DNA from: an uncultured bacterium
Lineage (GTDB): Bacteria; Pseudomonadota; Alphaproteobacteria; Rs-D84
Direction: 5' to 3'
NCBI GenBank assembly: GCA_950096895.1
Contig: CATNBF010000005.1
Span: forward strand, 1-61,225
DNA: 61,225 nucleotides
Shown here: positions 38,880 through 47,657 of the stretch, one piece after another
Position numbering within the stretch: position 1 is the stretch's first letter
Layout: each line of letters begins with the position of its first letter
Made by a program: the position numbers and the translations under genes
The notes under the pieces: generated by a model
Databases searched by the model: none
What the model was told of the DNA's origin: nothing
What the model saw: the letters and a program-made list of their open reading frames with translations, nothing else

Positions 38880-39421
38880 TCATTGCCCAGATGATAATTT
38901 ATGCGCCCCCCGGCATTTTGAATTGGGTGCCGCCCCCCCTTTGTCGCCGCGGCGGTGGCGTTACACCGTCATGGCGGGACAGTGGCCCTTTATTAATAAT
39001 ACCATTATGCTTATACACATTGTTATCGGTTGTGGGGCCTAATACCACCGTATCCTTGCAATGGCACATGCATTTGGGTGTAATCACAACGCAGCGGTCA
39101 TTCCCGAACACTTGGTGTTATTTGTTTACCGCACCAGCCCCAGGCCGGCCCACATGCATCCGGTTTCATGGGATTGATCGCCGGTCTGGGATGATGCGAT
39201 GCCGTCGTCACATCCCGATCATGCCAGACCGCTATGCAATGTGTGATGCGTCATGGACGTCAAGCGGGCGTCAGTTTTTACGATTTGAACGCAGAATCCA
39301 CGCAAAAAAACGCATCAAAACATGGATCGAATGTGATGCAAAAAAATGGCAAACAGCGTGAAAATTCACTTGTAAAAAATCGCGGAACCGGTTATAATTC
39401 CTGGCGTAGAACAAAAAAGAC
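38880..39421. other. Gene-poor stretch without a convincing coding region
   Basis: ORFs exist in several frames but none has a ribosome site or a family I recognise. The best minus-strand candidate is a 70-codon GTG ORF (38899-39111) with CVVITPKCMCHC; a plus ORF (39234-39431) ends in basic sequence. Decayed genes or an unrecognised RNA are both possible. Confidence 0.4.
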
Positions 39422-39530
39422 CTATGCCTAATCTAAACCACCCTTTGGATTAGGCATTTTTTTTATTTTCAAAAACACCGGATTTCCGCCATTTCTGAAA
39501 GTGCCTACTATGCCTAATCCAAAGGGTCAG
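39422..39530 (+). repeat. Dispersed palindromic element, diverged copy
   Basis: It starts CTATGCCTAATCTAAACC, has TTTGGATTAGGCAT as an inverted arm, a central CCGGATTTC, and ends CTATGCCTAATCCAAAGGG. The same order of motifs occurs at 11557-11677 (minus) and 47533-47657 (plus), but the sequence is only partly conserved. Confidence 0.65.
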
Positions 39531-39613
39531 TTTCATCCTGTGAAACCCTTCCTTTTGCATTTGGCACGATGTAATGGAATCTTTACATCATAAATATAAA
39601 GGAGCAGATAATC

Positions 39614-40495
39614 ATGAAAAAAGTTGCGATTCTATACATTGCCTTGGGTCGTTACATTGTATTTTGGCGGGATTTTTATGAATCTTGCGAACGATACTTG
39701 GGGCCTTGTGAAAAACATTATTTTATCTGGACAGATAATCAAGAATTTGATTACTGTGATGCGCCCAATGTGACGGTTATCCCGGCGACACGTCGGGGCT
39801 GGCCGTATGATACATTGATGCGGTTCGAAATGTTTTTGGGCCAAGAAAGCGCATTGAAAAACTATGATTACGTTTATTTCTTTAACGCCAATATGGAATT
39901 TATCGCCCCTGTGGATTTGGCCGAAATTATACCATGCCCGTGGCACGATGGACTGGTTGCGGGATCGCATCCTGGGCGTTGGGGGGCGGGGGATACCTTG
40001 GCACACGAAATCGACAGCTTTCCCTATGAACGTCGTCCAGAATCAACCGCCTATATTCCCTTTGGGGCGGGGCGTTATTATGTCTGTGGGGCGTTTAATG
40101 GGGGAACGTCCGCGGCCTATTTGACGATGTGTAAAACACTGGCCCAGAATATACAAACCGATTTACAGCATGGCATTGTTGCACGTGTTGATGACGAAAG
40201 TCACTTGAATGCGTATTTATTAAATCGAAACTTCCGCTTGTGCGGGCGGGCCTATGGTTTTCCCGAAGGTAAGTTAAAACACATTCCGTCTATTGGGATG
40301 CCGATGGTAAAAATTATCAGTCGTCACAAAGACAGTCCGAAATACGGTGGGGTGTCATGGCTGCGGGGGAAAACAGATAAAAAAATGCCCAACAATTGGT
40401 TTACCCGGAACGTAATGCGGGGATGCGCCCGTGTGGTTGCCGTGTTTATACCGGTGCGTTCTGTGCGTCAACGTGTTCGAACCTATTTTGGGTAA
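39614..40495 (+). CDS. Glycosyltransferase family 6 (ABO/alpha-Gal type) with an NxN motif
   Basis: Family GT6 retaining enzymes add Gal or GalNAc in alpha-1,3 linkage to glycan acceptors, including blood group A/B and alpha-Gal structures. Recognisable segments are LYIALGRYIVFWRDFYES, RGWPYDTLMRFEMF, the catalytic region YVYFFNANMEF (N91-A-N93), GGTSAAY and DDESHLNAYLLN. Animal GT6 enzymes have DxD at the metal site, while some bacterial ones have NxN and work without metal; this one is NxN. AAAGGAGC lies before the ATG. The C-terminus is basic and amphipathic, likely for membrane contact. A role in surface glycan mimicry is inference. Confidence 0.92.
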   Translation: MKKVAILYIALGRYIVFWRDFYESCERYLGPCEKHYFIWTDNQEFDYCDAPNVTVIPATRRGWPYDTLMRFEMFLGQESALKNYDYVYFFNANMEFIAPVDLAEIIPCPWHDGLVAGSHPGRWGAGDTLAHEIDSFPYERRPESTAYIPFGAGRYYVCGAFNGGTSAAYLTMCKTLAQNIQTDLQHGIVARVDDESHLNAYLLNRNFRLCGRAYGFPEGKLKHIPSIGMPMVKIISRHKDSPKYGGVSWLRGKTDKKMPNNWFTRNVMRGCARVVAVFIPVRSVRQRVRTYFG

Positions 40496-40547
40496 ATGGG
40501 GTATTGTGCGGCTTGCATATGGGGGGAAATTTTGGTATAATTTTCAT

Positions 40548-41693
40548 ATGCAAATATCCAGACGCAGTCTTTTAAGAATAACAGGGATTGGGGTTTTATT
40601 GATTGGCAATTTGCCCCGTGTGGCGTTTGCGGCACGAAATTCACTGAAATCTATGCGCACAGGGGTTCAGCCTGGAAATAAAAGCCGCCTGGTGATTGAA
40701 ACCGCGTTGCGTCCGTCATACACGCTAAGCTATCTGGAAAATCAGCTGGTGGTTAGTATTGCCAATACACCCGCCAATCAATCGGTGCGGGCCAAATTGG
40801 CAGATTCCGCATTGGTAAAATCTGTATCCCAGGTTCAACACGGCGATCGTTTGCAAATTATTGCCAACTTGCGTCAATCAATCGGCCAAATTCCCAAGAA
40901 TCAAATTATGATCTTGGAACCTAATGGGGATAATGATTATCGGTTGGTGTTGGATTTCTCGGTTGGGAATCCCATTACGATTGCCGCTGACACCACAGTG
41001 GCCAAGCCTGCGGCGGAAAAGCATGTGATTGTCATTGATGCCGGCCACGGGGGCAAGGATCCTGGCTGTATCGGCAAAGGGGGAACCAAAGAAAAAACTA
41101 TCGTTTTGGCGGTGGCAAAGAAATTGAAAAAGCAATTAGATGCGGCCGGATTCAAAACATATTTAACACGCAGTACGGATGAATACTTAAAATTGGGTGA
41201 ACGTGCGGCGATTGCCGAACGGCGCAAGGCGGATTTATTCTTGTCGTTGCATGCCAATGCAAACCCCAGCCGTGCGGTCAAGGGCTTTTCAATTTATACA
41301 TTATCAGAAAAGGCATCTGACGAAGAAGCCCGCAAATTGGCAGAGGCAGAAAATGCCGCAGATAAAATCGGGGTCAAGGGATTTGGTGGCTTTGAAAAAG
41401 AAGTGCGTGCGGCATTGTCTTCGTTGCAACAACATGCGGTCGCAGAAATGAGTGAAGAATACGCCACAAGCTGTTCTAAATCTTTCCGCAGTGCCAGTAT
41501 CACCGCGCAACCCGGGCCCGGCGTGCGCCATGCCCCATTTGCGGTCTTGCGGTCAACGGTGCCTGGGGCGTTATTAGAACTGGGGCATTTATCAAATGCC
41601 GCCGAAGAAAAATTATTATCATCCGATGCGCATCAAAACAAACTGGTTAATGCGATTGTGAAATCGGTTAAAAACTATAACTTTGACGTATAA
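40548..41693 (+). CDS. amiC: N-acetylmuramoyl-L-alanine amidase AmiC, Tat-exported
   Basis: This amidase cleaves septal peptidoglycan during cell separation. The ATG at 40548 is chosen because it opens a twin-arginine signal (MQISRRSLLRITGIGVLL). An AMIN domain (about 40-150) localises it; the Amidase_3 domain follows with zinc ligands in IDAGHGGKDPG, KEKTI and SLHANA and the catalytic Glu in LLELGHLSN. It has 381 residues. It starts about 50 bases after the GT6 gene. Confidence 0.93.
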   Translation: MQISRRSLLRITGIGVLLIGNLPRVAFAARNSLKSMRTGVQPGNKSRLVIETALRPSYTLSYLENQLVVSIANTPANQSVRAKLADSALVKSVSQVQHGDRLQIIANLRQSIGQIPKNQIMILEPNGDNDYRLVLDFSVGNPITIAADTTVAKPAAEKHVIVIDAGHGGKDPGCIGKGGTKEKTIVLAVAKKLKKQLDAAGFKTYLTRSTDEYLKLGERAAIAERRKADLFLSLHANANPSRAVKGFSIYTLSEKASDEEARKLAEAENAADKIGVKGFGGFEKEVRAALSSLQQHAVAEMSEEYATSCSKSFRSASITAQPGPGVRHAPFAVLRSTVPGALLELGHLSNAAEEKLLSSDAHQNKLVNAIVKSVKNYNFDV

Positions 41694-41796
41694 AAGACCG
41701 GGTCAAAATGCCCCGATAATTTTATTCATTCATCCCTATGGCGTGGGTGAATGCTGGTGTGATAGAATAAGGGGTGCAACCAAAAGGAATCATAAA

Positions 41797-41973
41797 ATGC
41801 CATTGATCAAGGGATGTTCGCGCCGCGCCATTTCTGAAAACATTCGAACCGAAACCCGCGCAGGTCGACCCCATAAACAGGCGGTCGCCATCGCATTATC
41901 CATTGCCGACAAAAACGCCGCGAAATGCAAGGCACGTACGCCGAAAACCAAATCCACGAAATCGTCGCGATAA
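41797..41973 (+). CDS. Small DUF6496-like protein (phage-type)
   Basis: MPLIKGCSRRAISENIRTE and the following AGRPHKQAVAIALSIAD match a short motif common in phage and mobile-element proteins (DUF6496). The ATG at 41797 has AAAAGGAA upstream, giving 58 residues with a basic tail (KTKSTKSSR). Function is unknown. It marks the start of a phage-derived stretch. Confidence 0.75.
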   Translation: MPLIKGCSRRAISENIRTETRAGRPHKQAVAIALSIADKNAAKCKARTPKTKSTKSSR

Positions 41974-42001
41974 TCCGCGTGTCCGGGCATGTGGACGTTC
42001 C

Positions 42002-42492
42002 TTACATTGTAATGGCACCGCCCGTGTTATTGATATGAAACGTGTTGCCAAATTCAAACTCGTCCGGGCGGCACCATTTGTCACATCCGGATTGAATGGA
42101 TATTTTCATAAGATTTTCGGCGATGTCAAAATTTAATTCACAATCTTCGAATTCGCGACGGTCCATGTTACGCCGCCGATACTCTGCAATGGCAAGACCG
42201 GATGCATGTTTGTCATTATCAATATGTAATTTACCCCACATGATACACACCGAATGAAACGGTTTGCCGTGTTCCATTGTCATTTGAAAAAGCATACGTT
42301 ATCGTGACAACTTGAAATCTTTATTTTGACCGGTTCACAGCCCTCATCAACTATTTCTTGGCGGATGTCATCATAATAATAACATGATTCCCATTTGTTT
42401 TCTTGTAAAAACAGATTATCTTTTGCACTACAAAAATCAGGGAAAACAGTGCAGAATACAAAACAAATTATTAAACCACGTTTATATCGCAT
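42002..42492 (-). pseudogene. Small secreted protein, probably frameshifted
   Basis: ORF 42280-42492 (signal peptide MRYKRGLIICFVFCTVFPDFCSA) runs into ORF 42002-42295 in another frame near a T5 run. Joined, CHDNVCFF continues as QMTMEHGKPFHSVCI, giving one Cys-containing secreted protein of about 160 residues. Two overlapping genes are the alternative. No family is recognised. Confidence 0.4.
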
Positions 42493-42663
42493 TATTGCCC
42501 CCGTTTGATTATATTATAACCCTTGCATAAAATGTTCATATGTCCAAAGATTAGTTGGGCATTATACTTTTTTATTGATTGATTCATGATGCCGCCGCAT
42601 AATTTATCCCATGAAGTTTATTAAAGCGTTATTTGGAAATTTTTTCCTGGGGTAAGTGATAAA

Positions 42664-43038
42664 ATGCTAAAAAAAATTTTTCTTATATTTCTTGTGCTTT
42701 TAAATATTAATCCAGTGGGTGCGGACACGTCCCAAAATATATTACGTCTGCAAACGGATACGTATTTTATAGAGATTCATGGCCGTGCAGATAATGATTT
42801 TACCTATTATTCATGGAAGAAGAAAAGTTACAATAAAGATAAACCGGATTTAATTCTATTAAATGGCGCGATGGATTATGACGGCAGTGGGGGAAATATA
42901 TCATATACGTTCCGGAACGGTACCTATACATACGAAATATATCAACATGTCATAGGTACCGAATTTACACCCCCTTATTCGTTAAGCGTTTATGATAATA
43001 ATAAATTAATTTTGAATCAGCCTGCACACCCCCTTTAA
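42664..43038 (+). CDS. Hypothetical secreted protein, AT-rich
   Basis: This 124-residue protein has signal peptide MLKKIFLIFLVLLNINPVGA and a beta-rich domain (SYTFRNGTYTYEIYQHVIG). GGGGTAAG precedes the start. Base composition is more AT-rich than the chromosomal genes nearby, consistent with transfer. A tiny ORF (MKFIKALFGNFFLG, 42611-42655) lies directly upstream. Confidence 0.55.
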   Translation: MLKKIFLIFLVLLNINPVGADTSQNILRLQTDTYFIEIHGRADNDFTYYSWKKKSYNKDKPDLILLNGAMDYDGSGGNISYTFRNGTYTYEIYQHVIGTEFTPPYSLSVYDNNKLILNQPAHPL

Positions 43039-43040
43039 TA

Positions 43041-43949
43041 TTAATAGAAATAATAATAGTTATTGTTAAACATTTCCCATTCATAGTTTCGGCGATTTAT
43101 TAATCCTGTTGAAACTTTGCCATTGCTGCGATTCCATGCTTTCCAAGCTTTTTCTTGTGTGGGATAAATATTACTAACATAATTTTTATCATTTATATAT
43201 TTTACAATTGTAGAATTTTTGAAATTTCCAGCCCCAATATTGAATGCAAGTGATACCAATGCATCATATTGATTCTGCGATAGGGGGTGCGTAATATTCT
43301 CTTGAACCACACGCTGCGCTTTCGCGATATCATTCATTAATAATTCCGTTGCCTGTTTTTCGGTTAAGCCTTTGGAGAAATCTTCGCCCGGCTTGATTAA
43401 ATGCCCGTATCCGATTGTCGCCCCTTTGGGCAAAGGACCATCGGGCAGAATCGGAAATTTGGTTCTGTCGTCATAAATTATATGTTTGTCGTTTTGCTTA
43501 ACGCATCCTTCTTTGTCTTTTAACCATTCAATACCGCGGTCACTTATTTTCATATCTTTTGCTTCCTTTTCTTGTGGTTCATTTGTTTTTGTCATGTATT
43601 TTTTGCTTTGCAGGGTGCGGCCATCTTCGTCGACAATATCTTGGGTTATATAACATTGACAGTTGGGATGGACCGGCATCTCTGGAATGTCTGCAACATC
43701 AAAAAAGACTGCGCCGTCACGTGCACCGCATTTTTCGCACATGTTGTGGCCATTTTCGGCGTGCCAAATCCACACGCGCATAACTTTGCGAAAGTCGGGC
43801 AGGTCCAAATCATATGTTTCTAAAAATCGCTTTTGAACATAACCGCCTGGTTCCAGAACGTGAACGGGAATGCGTTCATCGGTGACAACAAAATCTTCGA
43901 TATCAAAATCGTACCCTAATATTTCAAAGGATTCCCCGTATTCGTCCAA
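43041..43949 (-). CDS. Phage minor-head fragment fused to GH24 (T4-type) lysozyme
   Basis: Residues 1-105 resemble the C-terminal part of phage head-morphogenesis proteins (RVWIWHAENGHNMCEKCG and MPVHPNCQCYI). Residues about 130-302 are a GH24 endolysin with catalytic Glu (WLKDKEGC), TIGYGHLIKPGED and QYDALVSLAFNIGAG. The start codon is TTG and upstream DNA continues the phage gene in other frames, so this ORF is probably the surviving 3' part of a larger gene. Lysozyme fused to a head protein is unusual. Confidence 0.7.
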   Translation of the reverse strand: MDEYGESFEILGYDFDIEDFVVTDERIPVHVLEPGGYVQKRFLETYDLDLPDFRKVMRVWIWHAENGHNMCEKCGARDGAVFFDVADIPEMPVHPNCQCYITQDIVDEDGRTLQSKKYMTKTNEPQEKEAKDMKISDRGIEWLKDKEGCVKQNDKHIIYDDRTKFPILPDGPLPKGATIGYGHLIKPGEDFSKGLTEKQATELLMNDIAKAQRVVQENITHPLSQNQYDALVSLAFNIGAGNFKNSTIVKYINDKNYVSNIYPTQEKAWKAWNRSNGKVSTGLINRRNYEWEMFNNNYYYFY

Positions 43950-44203
43950 GATTTCTTTTCATCCTTGTATTCTTGAAATTTGCTGTCAATTTTGTTTTGG
44001 GCATCGATAAACTGGGGGGGCGGGTCATATCATATTCCGGATCCACCATGCGGCCTGTGGCATCGTATGTTATTTGGCCAGGCTACAGCATCCGCATATA
44101 TTCCTCAACACGTCGGACGATCGTGTCATGGTTGGGGTTCATTTTATTGGCATAGGCGTCTGATTGCATTAATCGCGCCACTAAAGTCTGGGATTTTTGG
44201 CAT
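43950..44203 (-). pseudogene. Decayed 5' part of the phage head gene
   Basis: GGAGAG and an ATG at 44203 open MPKIPDFSGAIN, but other frames then carry DAYANKMNPNHDTIVRRVEEY, an in-frame TAG, ITYDATGRMVDPEYDMT and, after a C7 run, IDAQNKIDSKFQEYKDEK. Together these are pieces of one protein with a stop and at least two frameshifts. Confidence 0.6.
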
Positions 44204-44343
44204 TGTTTACTCTCCGTCTGGGTGTTAAAAAAAACGCCCACATGGGGCGCATAATAAAAAGGGAAACGGCGGGAAATCCCGCCGTAATCATGAATTTATC
44301 ATAACACAAAACGGCATAAAAATCAATAGAAAACATAAACCCC

Positions 44344-44371
44344 TTGCAAAAAGAAACAAAACCTGTATAAT
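44344..44371 (+). promoter_or_regulatory. Promoter of tRNA-Ser(CGA)
   Basis: TTGCAA, 16 bp, TATAAT, about 10 bases before the tRNA. Confidence 0.7.
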
Positions 44372-44381
44372 GCCCATCCGT

Positions 44382-44471
44382 GGAGACGTGGCAGAGTGGT
44401 TGAATGCGCGCGACTCGAAATCGTGTATACGGGCAACCGTATCGGGGGTTCAAATCCCTCCGTCTCCGCCA
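44382..44471 (+). tRNA. tRNA-Ser (anticodon CGA)
   Basis: Acceptor GGAGACG/CGTCTCC, anticodon loop CTCGAAA (CGA), long variable arm ATACGGGCAACCGTAT, T-arm GGGGGTTCAAATCCCTC and encoded CCA. The gene is complete. Confidence 0.95.
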
Positions 44472-44501
44472 TTATTATAAAATGCGCCAACGGTGTATTT
44501 T
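44472..44501 (+). terminator. Long AT hairpin after tRNA-Ser(CGA)
   Basis: A 14-bp inverted repeat (CATTATTATAAAAT and ATTTTATAATAATG, beginning at 44470) forms a stable but AT-rich hairpin. It probably ends the tRNA transcript. Confidence 0.5.
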
Positions 44502-44539
44502 ATAATAATGCTGGCACAGGGGATGCAGAACACCCGATA

Positions 44540-44742
44540 CGGGGGTTCACTATGAGTAATCGAAACCGAGTGATAACGAAGGTTGAGAGCTAACGAATGC
44601 CGCGCATGCACCATGAAATGGTGACAAGTGACTACGACTAGGCGAGACAAGTGAAGCATAGTCGAGCCGTTAGGAGTGCTGCGCAGGAACCATGAAATGG
44701 TGCCCAGCGAAATCCCTCCGTCTCCGCCATTATTATAAAATG
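44540..44742 (+). other. Duplicated tRNA-Ser 3' end carrying a 161-nt structured insert in its T-loop
   Basis: CGGGGGTTC (44540-44548) and AAATCCCTCCGTCTCCGCCA (from 44710) copy the T-arm, acceptor strand and 33 bp of flank of the intact tRNA at 44382. Between TTC and AAA sits an insert (44549-44709) with clear pairing: CTAACG/CGTTAG encloses the hairpin ACCAT-GAA-ATGGT and the helix CGACTA/TAGTCG; a second ACCAT-GAA-ATGGT hairpin follows. No 5' half of a tRNA is present. It is not a group I intron by order of helices. Its nature is unknown. Confidence 0.6.
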
Positions 44743-44801
44743 CCCATGGATATGGCATTTTAATTTTATAATTTATATATTCATTATATCGGTGGTAAAA
44801 A

Positions 44802-45146
44802 ATGAAAACGTTTAACGAACAGGTTTACGATATTGTGGCGCGCATCCCATCCGGGCGCGTGGCGACGTTTGGGCAAATTGCCCGTATGATTGGGCGGCCA
44901 CGGATGGCACGCTTTGTCGGGTACGCATCGAATAACAAGGCGTCATGGCATCTGCCGTGGCATCGCGTGGTGTTCAAGGATGGATCCCTGTGCGGTGCGG
45001 GATTCTTTGAACAACAATTAAAAGCCCTGAAAGCCGAAGGTGTCAAGTTCGACGCGGATCACAAAGTCATCATGGAACAATTTCAATGGGACCCGGACCG
45101 TGACGGCATGCCGATGGACATTCGGGATTTACCGTTGGTGTTTTAA
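44802..45146 (+). CDS. Alkyltransferase-like protein (ATL/YbaZ type)
   Basis: This 114-residue protein of the MGMT family binds O6-alkylguanine and flags it for nucleotide excision repair. The active site reads PWHRVV; Cys of the usual PCHRV is replaced by Trp, so it cannot act as a methyltransferase. GRVATFGQIARMIG forms the DNA-binding helix-turn-helix. Confidence 0.9.
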   Translation: MKTFNEQVYDIVARIPSGRVATFGQIARMIGRPRMARFVGYASNNKASWHLPWHRVVFKDGSLCGAGFFEQQLKALKAEGVKFDADHKVIMEQFQWDPDRDGMPMDIRDLPLVF

Positions 45147-46334
45147 GAGACGCGAACGCGCCGGTTGACCCGCATGGCAACCAGGGTGGCCCCTAGGTAA
45201 ATCAACACCAGTCCAATGGTATACCACGTTAACCCCAGGGGAATGTTGGGCAAAAACGCAACACCAATCAATCCGACGAACATCACAATGCGCCCCAAAT
45301 CAATCGAAAATTCGCGCAGGGTCAGGAATTCTTTTTCATATGATGGGATAACGCGGAACAACGTATAAGTGATGGGTTCGTACACCAATTTTAATAATTC
45401 ATGACCCAATGTAAAGCAAAGGCAGTAAATCAAGAAGTTTAATTCGGTTAAGTTCATCAAGGCCCATAAACAGATTCCCAACAGAATCAGACCAATCATA
45501 AAAATAGAGCGAAAATGCTTCTGCGACCCAAATCGGCCGAATAAAAATCGAAAGACAATCAATCCGAGCATCAATCCTGAATTAATCAGTCCCAGACTAA
45601 GATCCGTTTTGAATAAATAGACGATTAGCATGGTCTGGACAACGGTCAAAACCATGATAGACCCATATAAAAATTCCCCCAGCAAAAACAGGCTAATCGC
45701 CCGATGATATTTGGACTTTTTATACGCGGCATAAAATTCTCGTATATTAAACACCGGACACTGGATCGGGGTGGGTGGTTCCTGAATCCATGTGGATATC
45801 AACATTATCCCCAGGCATACAATCAAAATGACAATCGCCATCTGGGATACGAATATTGGCCCAGCAAGAATCTGCACAGTGCCGGAAAACATACCTTGAC
45901 CAGTGATCCAAAAATAGTGCGGTAACTGCTGAACTTTATTTGGTTCTTTATCAGGGATGTCTGCATATAGTTAAGTCCCAACGCTATCAACCCGATTGCC
46001 AATCCATAGACGGTACCCATAATCCAAACAAAGTTCAAGGCATCTGTTCCCGTCACGCCAATCACCGCCATCAATCCCATGCAAATAATTAATCCCCACC
46101 GATAAATCCGGGCGATGGATACGGATTTGAAAAAACAACATGCGAAATAGAATGACACAAAAACGAATATAGAAAAAAAGATATTATAGATGGTCACCGA
46201 AATAATAGGATTGGCATAGATACGCATAATATACGATGTCATAAATACGTTAAGAAACGAATCAGGAATCCAGCTTAGGGACTTTAGCGCAACCAACGGC
46301 CAAAATTTTTACCAAGTTGTCCAAGTTTCTTCAT
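45143..46334 (-). pseudogene. MFS-type permease broken by frameshifts
   Basis: ORFs 45823-46296 and 45143-45892 are N- and C-terminal halves of one about 395-residue, 12-helix transporter; the frames change near 45890 (FGSLVKV to MFSGTVQILAG). A second shift near the start separates an ATG at 46334 (MKKLGQLGKNFGRWL) from VALKSLSWIPDSFLNVF. The substrate is unknown. Two indels make a functional product unlikely. Confidence 0.75.
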
Positions 46335-46357
46335 TTTTATTCTCGTTTGTTTTTTTC

Positions 46358-47374
46358 TTATATTATTCCGGCGCGACTAAGGGCGGCAAATGCCTTTTTC
46401 ATTAATGTTGATGTGGGATACACACCCAAATCGTCGGGCGATACAAAGACACCGTCGATGCCGGGCGCGTCACATTCAATAACATGCAATTCCAAGGTCA
46501 ACTTAAAATGTGTAAAGGTATGCATAACGCAAATGCCGGTGTCTGTTCCCGGTGTGTCAATGACCGGGGTACCGTCGTCGGTCCAGGGGGCTTCGTACAA
46601 TCCGGCCAACAGGCCACGTCCCGTCCGCCGGCGGATAAAGATTTGACCACCATGGTTTTTGATGATGTATGCCCGACCGATTTTTTCTTTCTTTTGTAAT
46701 TTAAGAATAACTGGAATACGGTCAACCGTACCATCCTGGTGCGTCATACAATGATTTCGTAATGGGCATGTATCGCATGATGGATTTTTTGGTGTACATA
46801 CAGTTGCACCAAAGTCCATAATCGCCGATGCATAATCGGCCGGGCGATCCCGACTGGTTAATGTATCTGCGGCGGCACGAATTTGATCCATGATTGTTGC
46901 CACAGGCACATCCCATCCATTCAGACGACATATGACACGCACCACATTCCCATCAACCACAGGTTCAGGTTGGTTGAACGCCAATGACAAAATACTGGCC
47001 GCGGTATACGGACCAATTCCCGGCATGCGGATTAATGCGTCACGTGTGGATGGAAATTGTCCATCCAAATCATGGGCAATCATTTGGGCGGTGCGATGTA
47101 ACGATCGGGCGCGTGAATAATATCCCAATCCAGCCCACAGCGAATAAACATATTCATCCGACGCATTGGCCAAATCTTGTATTGTTGGACACGCATCCAT
47201 AAACCGTGAAAAATACGATTCTACGGTGGCAACTGTTGTCTGTTGCAGCATGAATTCAGAAACCAACACATGATATGGGTTGGGATGCGCACCGCCCCGA
47301 TGTCGCCATGGTAAATCACGGCCACATTTATCGAACCAGTCCAGTAATAATTGTGTTTCTGGGATTAATGACAT
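46358..47374 (-). CDS. mutY: A/G-specific adenine glycosylase MutY
   Basis: MutY removes adenine mispaired with 8-oxoguanine. It has the catalytic Glu in SEFMLQQTTVATV, the HhH motif MPGIGPYTAASIL with VDGNVVRV, the 4Fe-4S ligands CTPKNPSCDTCPLRNHC, and a C-terminal NUDIX-like domain for 8-oxoG recognition. It has 338 residues, normal length. Confidence 0.95.
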   Translation of the reverse strand: MSLIPETQLLLDWFDKCGRDLPWRHRGGAHPNPYHVLVSEFMLQQTTVATVESYFSRFMDACPTIQDLANASDEYVYSLWAGLGYYSRARSLHRTAQMIAHDLDGQFPSTRDALIRMPGIGPYTAASILSLAFNQPEPVVDGNVVRVICRLNGWDVPVATIMDQIRAAADTLTSRDRPADYASAIMDFGATVCTPKNPSCDTCPLRNHCMTHQDGTVDRIPVILKLQKKEKIGRAYIIKNHGGQIFIRRRTGRGLLAGLYEAPWTDDGTPVIDTPGTDTGICVMHTFTHFKLTLELHVIECDAPGIDGVFVSPDDLGVYPTSTLMKKAFAALSRAGII

Positions 47375-47532
47375 GAATTAAATCATGGGTAAAAGTCGCA
47401 TAAATGTCAATAAAAAATAGAAATAAATCCCCAATCAATAATCCCAAGGAATACAAAAGAATAAAAGCCCAAAATCATGCTTGTAAAAAATTGATGAATA
47501 CTTTATAATCCGTGGTGTTGCGGGAAATTTAC

Positions 47533-47657
47533 CTATGCCTAATCCAAAGGGACGTTTTTCTGGCATAGTTTTTGAACATTAAAAATCCCGGATTTCTGCA
47601 CTTTTTTATCCCCCGTACTATGCCTAATCTAAACGTCGGTTTTTTATGCGCAATAAT
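47533..47657 (+). repeat. Dispersed palindromic element, copy 2, overlapping the start of a gene
   Basis: This unit is nearly identical to the minus-strand unit at 11557-11677, including AACATTAAAAATCCCGGATT and TTTTTTATCCCCCGTACTATG. The right arm differs (TAATCTAAACGTCGG instead of AGAAAAACGTCGG). The repeat supplies both possible start codons of the following Cys-rich protein. Confidence 0.8.

Noticed and set aside
38765-39361. 198-codon ORF as a gene
   Set aside because: It overlaps the 3' end of the secreted protein gene in another frame and its terminator, has odd composition and no ribosome site.
44549-44709. Group I intron inside tRNA-Ser
   Set aside because: CGACTA/TAGTCG looks like a P7 helix, but the CTAACG/CGTTAG helix is nested around it rather than forming the P3-P7 pseudoknot, and the upstream half of the second tRNA copy is missing.
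44450-44758. 102-codon minus ORF over the tRNA and insert
   Set aside because: Its repeated FYNNGGDGGI ends are just the antisense of the duplicated tRNA 3' end.
47572-47619. TTG at 47572 as the start of the Cys-rich protein
   Set aside because: It places a non-signal-like, Pro-containing stretch before the hydrophobic segment and has no ribosome site; the ATG at 47620 gives a proper signal peptide, though also without a ribosome site.
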